From positions 1 through 22,880 of IMG/VR virus record IMGVR_UViG_3300033144_003727: a stretch of 22,880 nucleotides of DNA. One strand, given 5' to 3'. Below the pieces are notes generated by a model that searched no databases, was not told the DNA's origin, and saw nothing but the letters and a program-made list of their open reading frames with translations. The position numbers were made by a program, and so were the translations under genes. Shown here one piece after another: positions 17,901 through 22,880 of this stretch; within the stretch, counting starts at the first letter, position 1; each line of letters starts with the position of its first letter. Source of the DNA: a virus.

Positions 17901-18877
17901 AGAATACAGTTGCTCCATATGAGATAATGAGAAAAGCTGATATGGTATCTAAAGGTTCTGTAATGGTAGCTACTATGCTTAATATAGAAATTAAAGATAA
18001 TAAAGGTAATGTTTCTAATTTATGGGAAGCTTTTGATGAAGAAGGTAATCTTAAAGAGGAGTTTCAAACTGAAGAAAATATTAATAACTGGGGTTCAACT
18101 ACTGAAGTTAATGATCTATTAAGATTAGGTACTAGAATAGCTCAAATTAATAAAAGAAATCACGGTAACTATGATCCTAACTCGCCTATACAAGCTAATG
18201 CCGGAGCTTTGGGTAAATCTATGCTTCAGTTTAGACGTTGGATGTTAGAAGGCTTTGCTACTAGATTTGAAAATGAGTCTTTTAATGAAAACTTAGATAG
18301 ACTTGTAAAAGGTAGATACAGAACTTATGCAGATTTAAATAATCAATTAGGTACAAAAGCTACTATTAGTGTAATGTTTAAAGCATTAACTTATAAAATG
18401 TCTTTTAGAAATCTTTCTGATGAACAGCTTATAGAAATGGGTGTAACTAATGAAACAGATCTTGAAAATGTTAGAAAAAATGCTTCAGGTTTAATGTGGA
18501 CTATGGCTGTTACTATGATGTTATTAATGGTTAAACACGCTTTACTTGGAGATGATGATAAAGAAAAGATGACTGCTTTTAATTTCTTACTCAATCAAGG
18601 TGGTAGATTACAGCAAGATTTATTCTTTTACTCTAATCCATCTACTACAGCTGATATTACTAAGAATATTATACCAGCATTTAAATTATTTGATAAGATA
18701 GGTAGTTGGTATACTGCAGCCAGCAACTCTTTATTAGATTTAGATCCTGAATATCATACAGAATATCAAAGAGGTGAATTTAAAGGTCAAAGTAAATTAT
18801 TAATTAAATCGGGAGAGTTACTACCTGGTACATCTACTTTGATTAAAACTTGGAGAGCCTCTTCTAAATTATATTAA
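14957..18877 (+). CDS. Second giant virion protein of crAss-like phage (1306 residues)
   Basis: The start ATG follows atataaaaa, 62 bp after the zincin ORF. I see no polymerase or peptidase motif. Residues about 180-235 (RLKEYSERVQNQIREAQRDK...) and 820-880 (KKEKETQDNLEKRQTEIREQ, then EQEEALTREQESIDRQLSDL) are charged, probable coiled coils. The C-terminal quarter has patterns I associate with the giant ejected proteins of crAss-like phages: GKSMLQFRRWMLEGFATRFE near residue 1090, and FNFLLNQGGRLQQDLFFYSNPS near residues 1215-1235. One hydrophobic segment (residues 1181-1196, WTMAVTMMLLMVKHAL) is long enough to enter a membrane. The protein probably travels in the virion with the polymerase and takes part in DNA/protein ejection or forms part of the polymerase complex. 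This is inferred from order and similarity pattern only. It is the last right-pointing gene before the convergent junction. Confidence 0.8.
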   Translation: MKCPNKNTQLYKRLATQLSEDNLFRVWNAITSDEFDTWYGTRQRDTDGMPLVNSYLEVYNDKGQVGSLMKRTIQLKSTEDVEKLFSSKKTKGISKFGDTYYISKNSRQEGIKMVNIINSYYPGLLTSAPYQTTSKEIGVVDKSMPIMPLIINDTVFEQGRLFFSPSRDLKLDEGVGKMSYIINRLKEYSERVQNQIREAQRDKNNSKVEKLKLQKEELDKAIDELNLKQSVEAIVEVANSNLAYVERMLTRDNITSTELNEINDILSLYEYVDSTEKDKHPMGILEKEDLEKVAVIEIDDEGNEVEKTDYLDSTKQVKQTAQRAKELREDYNRLAKQMTTKAYNTRFSKDALEEDLFNNIKDISGATKLFRDAASMGNKLLSLLSTINNDSSRIARQETLQDQKEQKEMSEGLKKSKLYNRLGRNNFMELLWQKNSKGDKTGGMINRYTDNYWKFKRKTFNSMYESTSKAARKKAKESLFDSHEYVNYFEDEKGKEVELNRLTEEFGETRANQIIEEMDVEFAEYRDRKEEAFNEIDALEIDSNEKKYKKELWELRNNPQETIDNLAKGITKTDKFGNLIYSNFEFVRTIPRKTYKSSGEDTGFYDEAYERIEADNEALEYYNYVRGKIKQLLSYYPQSYLDSKGIHEGFIPVLKKNMLDQFRQDGMNSALHNMKDVVDDWYSIKTYSQTFNHLDPGTGRVRDSLNIRMLSPKYKYVEGGKIINTDDVVTDIDEILNQFIPVTNLYKHKSKVEGEHQMVVNAINQVQGIETTPTGVSKKAGSTGTEVERSDLRNVKDAVKFANEVFYETAERSKEKASAKKKFSKKEKETQDNLEKRQTEIREQLLDVSQLTEEQEEALTREQESIDRQLSDLGRNISSTKAVKSTLRYFQLISQGWNFSSASIELLYGLMSNKIHGTGNTDYNSKQISTGYRIAMGATMPGKTKTGKKFKALIEKLDVVGEVADVEKKRLNNSARKEMSLKNTVAPYEIMRKADMVSKGSVMVATMLNIEIKDNKGNVSNLWEAFDEEGNLKEEFQTEENINNWGSTTEVNDLLRLGTRIAQINKRNHGNYDPNSPIQANAGALGKSMLQFRRWMLEGFATRFENESFNENLDRLVKGRYRTYADLNNQLGTKATISVMFKALTYKMSFRNLSDEQLIEMGVTNETDLENVRKNASGLMWTMAVTMMLLMVKHALLGDDDKEKMTAFNFLLNQGGRLQQDLFFYSNPSTTADITKNIIPAFKLFDKIGSWYTAASNSLLDLDPEYHTEYQRGEFKGQSKLLIKSGELLPGTSTLIKTWRASSKLY

Positions 18878-18885
18878 CGGAAGGT

Positions 18886-18907
18886 AAAAAGGGGGTTACA
18901 CCCCCTT
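18886..18907 (-). terminator. Intrinsic terminator at the convergent junction
   Basis: Bases 18889-18907 form an 8-bp GC-rich stem (aagggggt / acccccтt in DNA terms aagggggt with accccctt) around a 3-nt loop. On the minus strand the hairpin is followed directly by TTTTT (complement of 18886-18890), a good intrinsic terminator for the left-pointing genes. On the plus strand it is followed by aat rather than a T-run, so it would stop the giant-protein transcript less well, though it lies only 12 bp past that gene. Confidence 0.75.
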
Positions 18908-18911
18908 AATA

Positions 18912-19148
18912 CTATCTTGATTTTAATTTCTTAGGATTATCTTCAAACAATCTAGGTAATGGGTTAGCTGGATAAGCTCCTCCTCTGTCTCTAGCATACT
19001 GTATATTACCTTCTTCATTTTGAATTTTTAAAGTCCAACCACCATTAAAATTAGTTGATTCATTAGGATGCTGTAACTCATCTACAACACATAGTCCATA
19101 TCTAGAGTGAACTAACTCTGTTCCTACAGGAAATTTATTTACATTCAT
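18912..19148 (-). CDS. 78-residue protein with CarD-like N-terminal motif
   Basis: This is the last left-pointing gene, flanked on both sides by terminator hairpins, so it may have its own promoter or be read by leakage. The N-terminal part (FPVGTELVHSRYGLCVVDELQ) resembles the start of the CarD/CdnL/TRCF RNA polymerase-interacting Tudor-like domain, which usually reads F-x-x-GD-x-VVYP-x-x-GVG-x-I. The remainder (GGWTLKIQNEEGNIQYARDRGG) could supply further beta strands, and a basic tail (KKLKSR) ends the protein. It is roughly the length of a single such domain. A transcription-related role would suit a phage with its own polymerase, but the resemblance is short and could be generic to SH3-like folds. 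Confidence 0.6.
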   Translation of the reverse strand: MNVNKFPVGTELVHSRYGLCVVDELQHPNESTNFNGGWTLKIQNEEGNIQYARDRGGAYPANPLPRLFEDNPKKLKSR

Positions 19149-19171
19149 ATTCTTTTAATCTTTTTTAACTT

Positions 19172-19202
19172 AAAACCCCCAATACCATTACAGTATCAGG
19201 GG
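19172..19202 (-). terminator. Intrinsic terminator after the 100-residue gene
   Basis: On the minus strand CCCC-TG-ATAC is followed by a 7-nt loop (TGTAATG), then GTAT-T-GGGG, and then GTTTTAAG. This gives two 4-bp stems separated by a small internal loop, with a short T-run after the GC-rich base. It lies 24 bp downstream of the stop of the gene at 19227-19529 and 23 bp upstream of the next start. Confidence 0.65.
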
Positions 19203-19226
19203 CCTCAATCATCAATCAATCAAATC

Positions 19227-19529
19227 TTAATTATTTTCTTTTTTAATTCTAGAGTAAGCATCTATCCATTCATCTTCAGTTTCATATAATATAAACTCTT
19301 TTAAGAGGACTCCTAGCTCACCTGTTTTTTCTTTAAATATATTTAGACAGACTTCAAATCCACCTACGACTTTACCTTTACCGGTGTCAAATATATTTCT
19401 AGTAGTTATTACTGTATCGTCTTTGATTTCATCTGTATCAGCTGCACTAAGCATTTGTTCTAATACATTTACAAATTCCTCATCAGTTAAAGGAATATTT
19501 TCTCTACTTGATACATCTATGTTTTTCAT
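19227..19529 (-). CDS. Hypothetical protein, 100 residues, acidic
   Basis: The start follows aatgtagtataaat on the minus strand. The protein is soluble and acidic, with a helical N-terminal half (TDEEFVNVLEQMLSAADTDE). A likely beta-rich centre (TVITTRNIFDTGKGKVVGGFEVCLNIF) follows, then a helical C-terminus (EDEWIDAYSRIKKE). No family is recognised. It follows the DnaA-like gene after a 182-bp gap, in the same direction, and is closed by its own terminator hairpin. It may therefore be a separately transcribed unit. Confidence 0.65.
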   Translation of the reverse strand: MKNIDVSSRENIPLTDEEFVNVLEQMLSAADTDEIKDDTVITTRNIFDTGKGKVVGGFEVCLNIFKEKTGELGVLLKEFILYETEDEWIDAYSRIKKENN

Positions 19530-19711
19530 ATTTATACTACATTATTTTAATAGCTGTAATTGCTCTATTAAATATAATGATATTTTCTGTATAAGTATGT
19601 ATTATTGATCTATTTTCCAATTTATTTAAAATAATGTTACGCAACATAAGCCATTTAAAAATGCTTTTTTTACATAATTTATTTATTTCAATGCCTCTTT
19701 GTTTAGTAAAA
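19530..19711 (-). other. 182-bp AT-rich intergenic region, possible promoter area
   Basis: This is the only sizeable gap in the left-pointing block. A 67-codon frame crosses it on the minus strand (19537-19740) but looks random. I could not identify a convincing -35/-10 or Bacteroidota -33/-7 promoter pair, although a promoter for the 100-residue gene is the likely content. A weak 6-bp inverted repeat (cctctt...aagagg) lies just after the stop of the DnaA-like gene. Confidence 0.35.
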
Positions 19712-20323
19712 TTAAGAAGAGGACTTTTTCGCTTTCTCATTTTTTTCTCTCATTTTATGGTTACTAATAACATTTTTAACCTTACTGTATTCTATACCCA
19801 TTTCTTCTGATATCTGTTTAGCTTTTTGATTCTTACTATATCTGATTAATATGGCTCTTTTTGTAGATCTATGTAATTTAGAAGTTCTTTGAATAGCTGT
19901 ATCTAAATCTGTGATAGTTTTTTGAGAAACTCCATAGAAAGAAGATATTCTAACTATAGATATACCTTCTTTAAACATGAACTTTATAGTTCTAATTTGC
20001 TCATTACTTAGCTCTTTATTTACATTGATTTCATCAGGAGCTTTAAAGTTAGTTTGAAAATAGTCAACAGCTCTAATAAACATTTTATCATTACCATCTA
20101 TAAATCTTTGATATGTAGTAAGACCATGAGAAACTGTAGAATGATCTCTGTAATATCTATCTCCTATCAAAGCTAAACTTAAATTACTATTTTTATATAA
20201 ATGCATATAACATATATATCTAGCTGCTGCAGCAGTGTCAGAAGTTCTACCTTTTTTTCTTAAATCTTCTATAGGAACATCTAAAGCTCTACAAGCTACT
20301 TCTTCAAAACTCCAATCTATCAT
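19712..20323 (-). CDS. DnaA domain IV-like DNA-binding protein with extra HTH segments
   Basis: Residues about 5-75 (VACRALDVPIEDLRKKGRTSDTAAAARYICYMHL...IGDRYYRDHSTVSHGLTTYQRF) match the C-terminal DNA-binding domain of the bacterial replication initiator DnaA. In that domain a basic patch and the signature DHTTV-x-H read DNA; here it is DHSTVSH. The AAA+ ATPase domain of DnaA is absent. Two further helix-turn-helix-like segments follow: residues about 107-140 (LSNEQIRTIKFMFKEGISIV...GVSQKTI) and about 163-190 (KAKQISEEMGIEYSKVKNVI). The C-terminus is basic (REKNEKAKKSSS). The protein could bind a phage or host origin to start or divert replication, or act as a transcription factor. Its start overlaps the upstream 49-codon gene by ATGA, suggesting translational coupling. 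The domain assignment is firm; the biological role is inferred. Confidence 0.82.
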   Translation of the reverse strand: MIDWSFEEVACRALDVPIEDLRKKGRTSDTAAAARYICYMHLYKNSNLSLALIGDRYYRDHSTVSHGLTTYQRFIDGNDKMFIRAVDYFQTNFKAPDEINVNKELSNEQIRTIKFMFKEGISIVRISSFYGVSQKTITDLDTAIQRTSKLHRSTKRAILIRYSKNQKAKQISEEMGIEYSKVKNVISNHKMREKNEKAKKSSS

Positions 20324-20469
20324 TTTTTCTTTTTTAATATTAATTCAATACCCCATTTTAACCATCTCAATTGAATATCATAATATCCATGTAATTTTAA
20401 ACTATGTGTAATTATAATAGTAGGAACTAAATATAATTGATACCCTATTTTAAATATTTGTATTTTCAT
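20320..20469 (-). CDS. Small 49-residue hydrophobic/aromatic protein
   Basis: This frame has 49 codons plus TGA. Its ATG overlaps the stop of the upstream 99-residue gene (ATGA at 20466-20469), and its TGA overlaps the ATG of the DnaA-like gene (ATGA at 20320-20323). The double 4-bp overlap, the absence of any other content in this gap and the protein-like sequence (KIGYQLYLVPTIIITHSL, then YYDIQLRWLKWGIEL and a Lys tail) make it a real gene. The composition suggests an amphipathic or membrane-associated small protein, though the hydrophobic run at residues 10-21 is short. The function is unknown. Confidence 0.7.
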   Translation of the reverse strand: MKIQIFKIGYQLYLVPTIIITHSLKLHGYYDIQLRWLKWGIELILKKKK

Positions 20470-20765
20470 AGTTTAATATTATTTTTTAAATTAGCATTAA
20501 TTAGGGTTAAATCACATTCGTATAAATCTACTGGTTCTTTTATTAATCTATCAGATCTAAGTATTTTAAAAGCTTCTTTTTCAAGACGCATACCAATAAT
20601 TTGATTAGCTCCTATACCTTTGTAACTTTCTCTACATTCAAAAGGTATTAACTCATTATTTAGATTATATCTTTCGTGGTAATTACCAGCTAAAGCTCTC
20701 CAACTACAGCCGCAAAAACTCTCATGTCTTAACCATAAGACAAATAATGCTTGAAATTTAGTCAT
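20466..20765 (-). CDS. Conserved-looking phage hypothetical protein, 99 residues
   Basis: The protein has an aromatic and Cys-containing N-terminal region (FQALFVLWLRHESFCGCSWRALAGNYHERY) and a later segment (GANQIIGMRLEKEAFKILRSD). I associate this combination with small hypothetical proteins of Bacteroidota phages. WRALAGNYHERY could be a helical DNA- or protein-binding element, but no function is established. There is no signal peptide or membrane span. It overlaps the upstream membrane-protein gene by 8 bp and the downstream 49-codon gene by 4 bp, so it is part of the coupled early operon. Confidence 0.7.
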   Translation of the reverse strand: MTKFQALFVLWLRHESFCGCSWRALAGNYHERYNLNNELIPFECRESYKGIGANQIIGMRLEKEAFKILRSDRLIKEPVDLYECDLTLINANLKNNIKL

Positions 20766-21075
20766 ATATTCTTTTGTATTTTTTGTTCCAAAACTTCATA
20801 TCTTCTAATATTAAAGGTATAAATCTAAATAACATTGCTGCTGGGTAAAAAGATACTGCATAACAAGTATAACTAACTGTCCAGCAAAATAATGGTAATA
20901 GGATACTTCCAGATAATATTAATAAGATATATAATATTTTTAGAAAAAAGTTATAATTAACAGTTTTACTAATTAGTTCTAATCTGTAAGTAGATTCTAC
21001 AAGTTCTAATTTAGATGTTTTAATAGGATCTTTAACTATTATACTATAGTTAGATAAAATTCTTAAATTTATCAT
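20758..21075 (-). CDS. Small membrane protein, 105 residues
   Basis: Residues 1-42 are hydrophilic. Residues about 43-63 (NFFLKILYILLILSGSILLP) and 64-90 (FCWTVSYTCYAVSFYPAAMLFRFIPL) are hydrophobic and probably form two transmembrane helices. A basic tail (KFWNKKYKRIYD) would favour the cytoplasm. No family is recognised. Early phage membrane proteins sometimes act in superinfection exclusion or host membrane remodelling, but nothing here is specific. Its start overlaps the upstream gene's stop by 4 bp (ATGA) and its stop overlaps the downstream start by 8 bp. Confidence 0.7.
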   Translation of the reverse strand: MINLRILSNYSIIVKDPIKTSKLELVESTYRLELISKTVNYNFFLKILYILLILSGSILLPLFCWTVSYTCYAVSFYPAAMLFRFIPLILEDMKFWNKKYKRIYD

Positions 21076-21482
21076 ATATTTAACATTTTCATTAATTTAT
21101 TTAACTCTGATTTATTTTTAATAATACCATCAAAAATAATTTCATTTGTACCTATATTACAATAAATGGTTAATCTACCTTTTAAATGTTCATTAGTAAT
21201 TCCATACCCGAAAAATAATATAGTATATTTATCTAATTTATAAGTACGTTCTTCAGATACTTTATCCCAATTTAACTCTTCATGTTTCCAACCTAAACTC
21301 TCAATATCTTTTTTATCTAAATATTTACAAAAAAATTCTTCAGAATATTTATTATAGTGACTTAAACTAAAATTTTCATCTACTTCACATAAAGTTTTTA
21401 CTCCTGTATAAGGTTCTTCTCTGTAATATTCAAATCCTACATGGAACTCTTCTATTTCTGGTTTATAATATTTATTTTTCAT
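21072..21482 (-). CDS. Hypothetical protein, 136 residues, Bacteroidota-phage type
   Basis: The sequence opens with YYKPEIEEFHVGFEYY, continues with FFCKYLDKKDIESLGWKHEE and ends with IIFDGIIKNKSELNKLMKML. I recall this arrangement (EEFHVGFEYE, then KYLDKEDIESLGW, then a terminal IKNKSEL helix) as a recurring family in phages of Bacteroides and relatives. The function is unknown. It is probably a compact beta-rich protein with one C-terminal helix, soluble and without enzyme motifs. It overlaps the neighbouring genes by 11 bp upstream and 4 bp downstream. Confidence 0.75.
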   Translation of the reverse strand: MKNKYYKPEIEEFHVGFEYYREEPYTGVKTLCEVDENFSLSHYNKYSEEFFCKYLDKKDIESLGWKHEELNWDKVSEERTYKLDKYTILFFGYGITNEHLKGRLTIYCNIGTNEIIFDGIIKNKSELNKLMKMLNI

Positions 21483-21678
21483 ATTTAATTAATGTATGTT
21501 GAAACTTAGGATAACCGATCCAAGGTTTTGAATCTTTTTCACAATTATTGCCGTAGTAGTAATTTAAACTTTCATGAAATATATAAATTACTTCATCTTT
21601 GCAAAAATTAGATATATTAATAGTTCCTAAATAAGGTGGCTGATTCACCAAGTGATTTAAAAATTTATCAAGTTTCAT
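21472..21678 (-). CDS. Hypothetical protein, 68 residues
   Basis: This is a short soluble frame, aromatic-rich in its second half (VIYIFHESLNYYYGNNCEKDSKPWIGYPKFQHTL), with one or two Cys and no recognised motif. Support comes mainly from its place in the chain of overlapping genes: it overlaps the DUF3310 gene upstream by 11 bp and the 136-residue gene downstream by 11 bp. No other frame fills the interval. The function is unknown. Confidence 0.6.
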   Translation of the reverse strand: MKLDKFLNHLVNQPPYLGTINISNFCKDEVIYIFHESLNYYYGNNCEKDSKPWIGYPKFQHTLIKYEK

Positions 21679-21868
21679 ATTTCTCTATTAATCTATTTAA
21701 ATACCACTGAGCTTTCTTAAGATCTTCTAAACCATTTTTATTTTTATGTCTTGATACATATTTAACAATATTACCTTCATAAAAACCTAAGTCTAAGGAA
21801 TCAATTAAATCTATAGGTTGAACATTCTTACCTTTATAATGATCTGGGTTTATATTATTTTCTATCAT
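21668..21868 (-). CDS. DUF3310 family protein (66 residues)
   Basis: The start reads NNINPDHYKGKNVQPIDLID. The second half, GNIVKYVSRHKNKNGLEDLKKAQWYLNRL, is the characteristic signature of the DUF3310 family, common in phages. A member of this family forms part of phage T7 gp1.7, which has nucleotide kinase activity, so a role in nucleotide metabolism or phage replication is often proposed. The conserved NPxHY at the N-terminus and G-N-I-x-KY-x-x-R are both intact, and the length is that of a single domain. It sits within the early operon with uracil-DNA glycosylase, which suits a DNA-metabolism role. The family call is firm; the activity in this short form is unproven. Confidence 0.85.
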   Translation of the reverse strand: MIENNINPDHYKGKNVQPIDLIDSLDLGFYEGNIVKYVSRHKNKNGLEDLKKAQWYLNRLIEKYET

Positions 21869-22085
21869 GCCTGATTAACTGCTTTAGTTTATTTCTTTGA
21901 ATATCTTTACCATTATATATATTAGATATCTTTCTTTGAGCATTTTTTAATTGTTCTAATTCAAACTTTGTAAAATGTTCTGTATTTACTCTAATTATAT
22001 TTTTAAGATTATTATTTATATAAGCTAATCTACCAAACAACCAATTTCTAGGTATTATTATCTTTTGTATTTTTGTTCTTTTCAT
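21855..22085 (-). CDS. Hypothetical basic protein, 76 residues
   Basis: This is a Lys/Arg/Asn-rich protein with a predicted helical second half (KFELEQLKNAQRKISNIYNGKDIQRNKLKQLI). The high basic charge could indicate nucleic-acid binding, but no fold is recognised. It overlaps the DUF3310 gene downstream by 14 bp and the 43-codon frame upstream by 38 bp, the longest overlap in this chain. Either start could therefore be later than given. Confidence 0.6.
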   Translation of the reverse strand: MKRTKIQKIIIPRNWLFGRLAYINNNLKNIIRVNTEHFTKFELEQLKNAQRKISNIYNGKDIQRNKLKQLIRHDRK

Positions 22086-22179
22086 CTGTAAACCAATTAT
22101 TAATAAAATAAATTAATCCAGCAAATCTACCAGTTCTAGCTTTTAATACTAATGTCTTTTTATCAAGTTTCTTCTTCAT
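22048..22179 (-). CDS. Small 43-residue basic protein
   Basis: This ATG-initiated frame of 43 codons ends in TAG and reads KKKLDKKTLVLKARTGRFAG, then LIYFINNWFTDEK and an Asn/Lys tail. It fills the only space (22086-22162) between two genes in the left-pointing block. Its start lies within the last codons of the upstream 68-residue gene (17-bp overlap), like its neighbours. The composition looks protein-like, with a basic N-terminus followed by a hydrophobic patch. The function is unknown. The 38-bp overlap with the next gene is a mild argument against it. Confidence 0.5.
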   Translation of the reverse strand: MKKKLDKKTLVLKARTGRFAGLIYFINNWFTDEKNKNTKDNNT

Positions 22180-22369
22180 CTTTAGATATTAATTTAACTT
22201 GGTACTGCCAAGGAGCTTTGTAAAATCCAAATGTTATAAATTGAAATAATACTTTATACCATTTTCTATATGGTTTTTCTAAAACTTCGAGGTAGCAATT
22301 TTCTCTTTGTAGTAAAATATCTGATTTAACAAAACTATCTTTAGATACTTCAATTTCAAACTCTCTCAT
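22163..22369 (-). CDS. Conserved small phage protein, 68 residues
   Basis: The sequence (FEIEVSKDSFVKSDILLQRENCYLEV, then KWYKVLFQFITFGFYKAPWQYQVKLI) looks like a beta-rich domain with an aromatic, hydrophobic loop. I recall similar small proteins from Bacteroidota phages (SFVKGDILLQRE-type sequences, with WYKVLxQFITFGFYKAPW), but no function is attached to them. The hydrophobic QFITFGFY stretch is too short to span a membrane. It overlaps the uracil-DNA glycosylase gene by 14 bp upstream, so the two are probably translated from the same message. Confidence 0.7.
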   Translation of the reverse strand: MREFEIEVSKDSFVKSDILLQRENCYLEVLEKPYRKWYKVLFQFITFGFYKAPWQYQVKLISKDEEET

Positions 22370-22880
22370 TTTTCATTGTTTTAGGCGGTATTATTTCTAT
22401 TTCAGTATAAGGTACAAAACTATCTGCTGGAGTAACTGGGTTATTACTAAAATGTAAATCAATCCACTCGATAGGTTCCTTTAATAACTCATTACATTTA
22501 GTAAAAGGTTTACTACCAAAAAAACCATTATGTGCTGAAAATGGTGAAGGATGAGTTGATTCTATAAATTTATGAGTTGTATTTGTAAGATACTTTTTAT
22601 ATGATTTAGCATGATTCCCCCATAGTATAAATACTAAGTTATCTTTTTTATTTAAAGTTTCCATTACTAGTTGAGTAAACTCTTTCCAATAACTAGCATG
22701 TGAACCTGCATCACTTTGTCTAACTGTTAAAGCAGTATTTAATAAGAATACTCCCTGATCAACCCAATGTTGTAAAGTGTAATCAAAACCTAAAGTAACA
22801 TCAATATCACTTTCTAGTTCTTTAACTATATTCTTAAGACTAGGTTGTGCTCTATTTAAACCACTACAAGCAAAAGCTCT
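22356..22880 (-). CDS. ung: Uracil-DNA glycosylase (family 1), N-terminus beyond the window
   Basis: Removes uracil from DNA by cleaving the N-glycosidic bond, protecting phage DNA from deaminated or misincorporated bases. The frame is open to the window edge, so the ATG at 22664 is internal and 174 residues are visible. They follow the family order closely: a segment ending GVFLLNTALTVRQSDAGSHA, then WKEFTQLVMETL, then VFILWGNHAKSY. THPSPFSAHNGFFGSKPFTK contains the HPSP-x-SA motif whose His and Ser read and cleave the flipped uracil nucleotide. PIEWIDL near the end matches the usual PIDW region. The catalytic GQDPYH motif would lie in the missing N-terminal part. An extra tail of about 30 residues (SNNPVTPADSFVPYTEIEII...) follows. 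It is the first visible gene of the left-pointing operon. Confidence 0.95.
   Translation of the reverse strand, partial: RAFACSGLNRAQPSLKNIVKELESDIDVTLGFDYTLQHWVDQGVFLLNTALTVRQSDAGSHASYWKEFTQLVMETLNKKDNLVFILWGNHAKSYKKYLTNTTHKFIESTHPSPFSAHNGFFGSKPFTKCNELLKEPIEWIDLHFSNNPVTPADSFVPYTEIEIIPPKTMKNERV

Noticed and set aside
19384-19608. 74-codon plus-strand frame
   Set aside because: It lies antisense to the 100-residue gene, and its low-complexity Ser/Ile/Phe content is typical of a reverse-strand shadow.
19537-19740. 67-codon minus-strand frame spanning the gap after the DnaA-like gene
   Set aside because: It starts inside the DnaA-like gene in another frame, and its sequence (NKLENRSIIHTYTENIIIFNRAI) looks like translated AT-rich intergenic DNA. 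It ends just before the next gene without the tight overlap seen elsewhere.
22662-22664. ATG at 22664 as the start of uracil-DNA glycosylase
   Set aside because: The 72 upstream codons in the same frame encode recognisable conserved glycosylase sequence (VFLLNTALTVR, GSHA), so the gene begins outside the window.
1-22880. CRISPR arrays, tRNA or rRNA genes, insertion sequences, integrase or attachment sites
   Set aside because: No regularly spaced repeats, cloverleaf with T-loop consensus, transposase motif or terminal inverted repeats were seen on either strand. A covariance-model scan was not possible here.

Overview
The window looks like part of the genome of a crAss-like phage (order Crassvirales) infecting a Bacteroidota host. 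The evidence is: very low GC; start codons preceded by A-rich stretches rather than Shine-Dalgarno sequences; two opposed gene blocks; giant multidomain virion proteins, one carrying an RNA polymerase active site; and a compact opposing block of small genes with uracil-DNA glycosylase, a DUF3310 protein and a DnaA domain IV-like DNA-binding protein. This assignment rests on recalled family patterns, not on a search.

Right-pointing (late/virion) block, positions 1-18877. It opens with the 3' part of a probable virion protein carrying a Gly-rich segment common in crAss-like phages (1-1418). Next is an 878-residue probable structural or cargo protein (1446-4082). Then comes a 3203-residue giant protein (4094-13705) with a conserved crAss-type N-terminal region and, near the C-terminus, an RIPT...GSDFDID segment that matches the catalytic double-psi beta-barrel of the RNA polymerase beta' subunit. 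It is followed by an 87-residue fragment (13702-13965) and a 311-residue protein with an HEALH zincin metallopeptidase motif (13959-14894). A second giant protein of 1306 residues (14957-18877) closes the block. The expected logic is that the polymerase and its companion proteins are packaged in the virion, enter the cell with the DNA, and transcribe the early genes.

Left-pointing (early/replication) block, 22880 down to 18912. An unbroken chain of eleven overlapping genes runs from ung (cut by the window edge) to the DnaA-like gene. Two of these genes, of 43 and 49 codons, are easily missed. A 182-bp gap, a 100-residue gene, a terminator hairpin, a 78-residue gene with a CarD-like N-terminus and a second terminator hairpin follow. 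The two blocks converge at about 18.9 kb.

The most interesting region is 13660-13965, between the polymerase and the zincin. A canonical -1 slippery heptamer (A AAA AAC) lies exactly in the polymerase frame, and slipping would fuse it to the next frame. About 250 bp further on, a 23-bp perfect tandem duplication breaks the reading frame; removing one copy restores it. With both disruptions undone, polymerase and metallopeptidase form one polyprotein of about 3,590 residues. The split could be programmed, a recent mutation, or a sequencing error. A second anomaly is a roughly 130-bp in-frame patch at 6781-6910 with 45% GC and foreign codon use inside the 22-25% GC polymerase gene.
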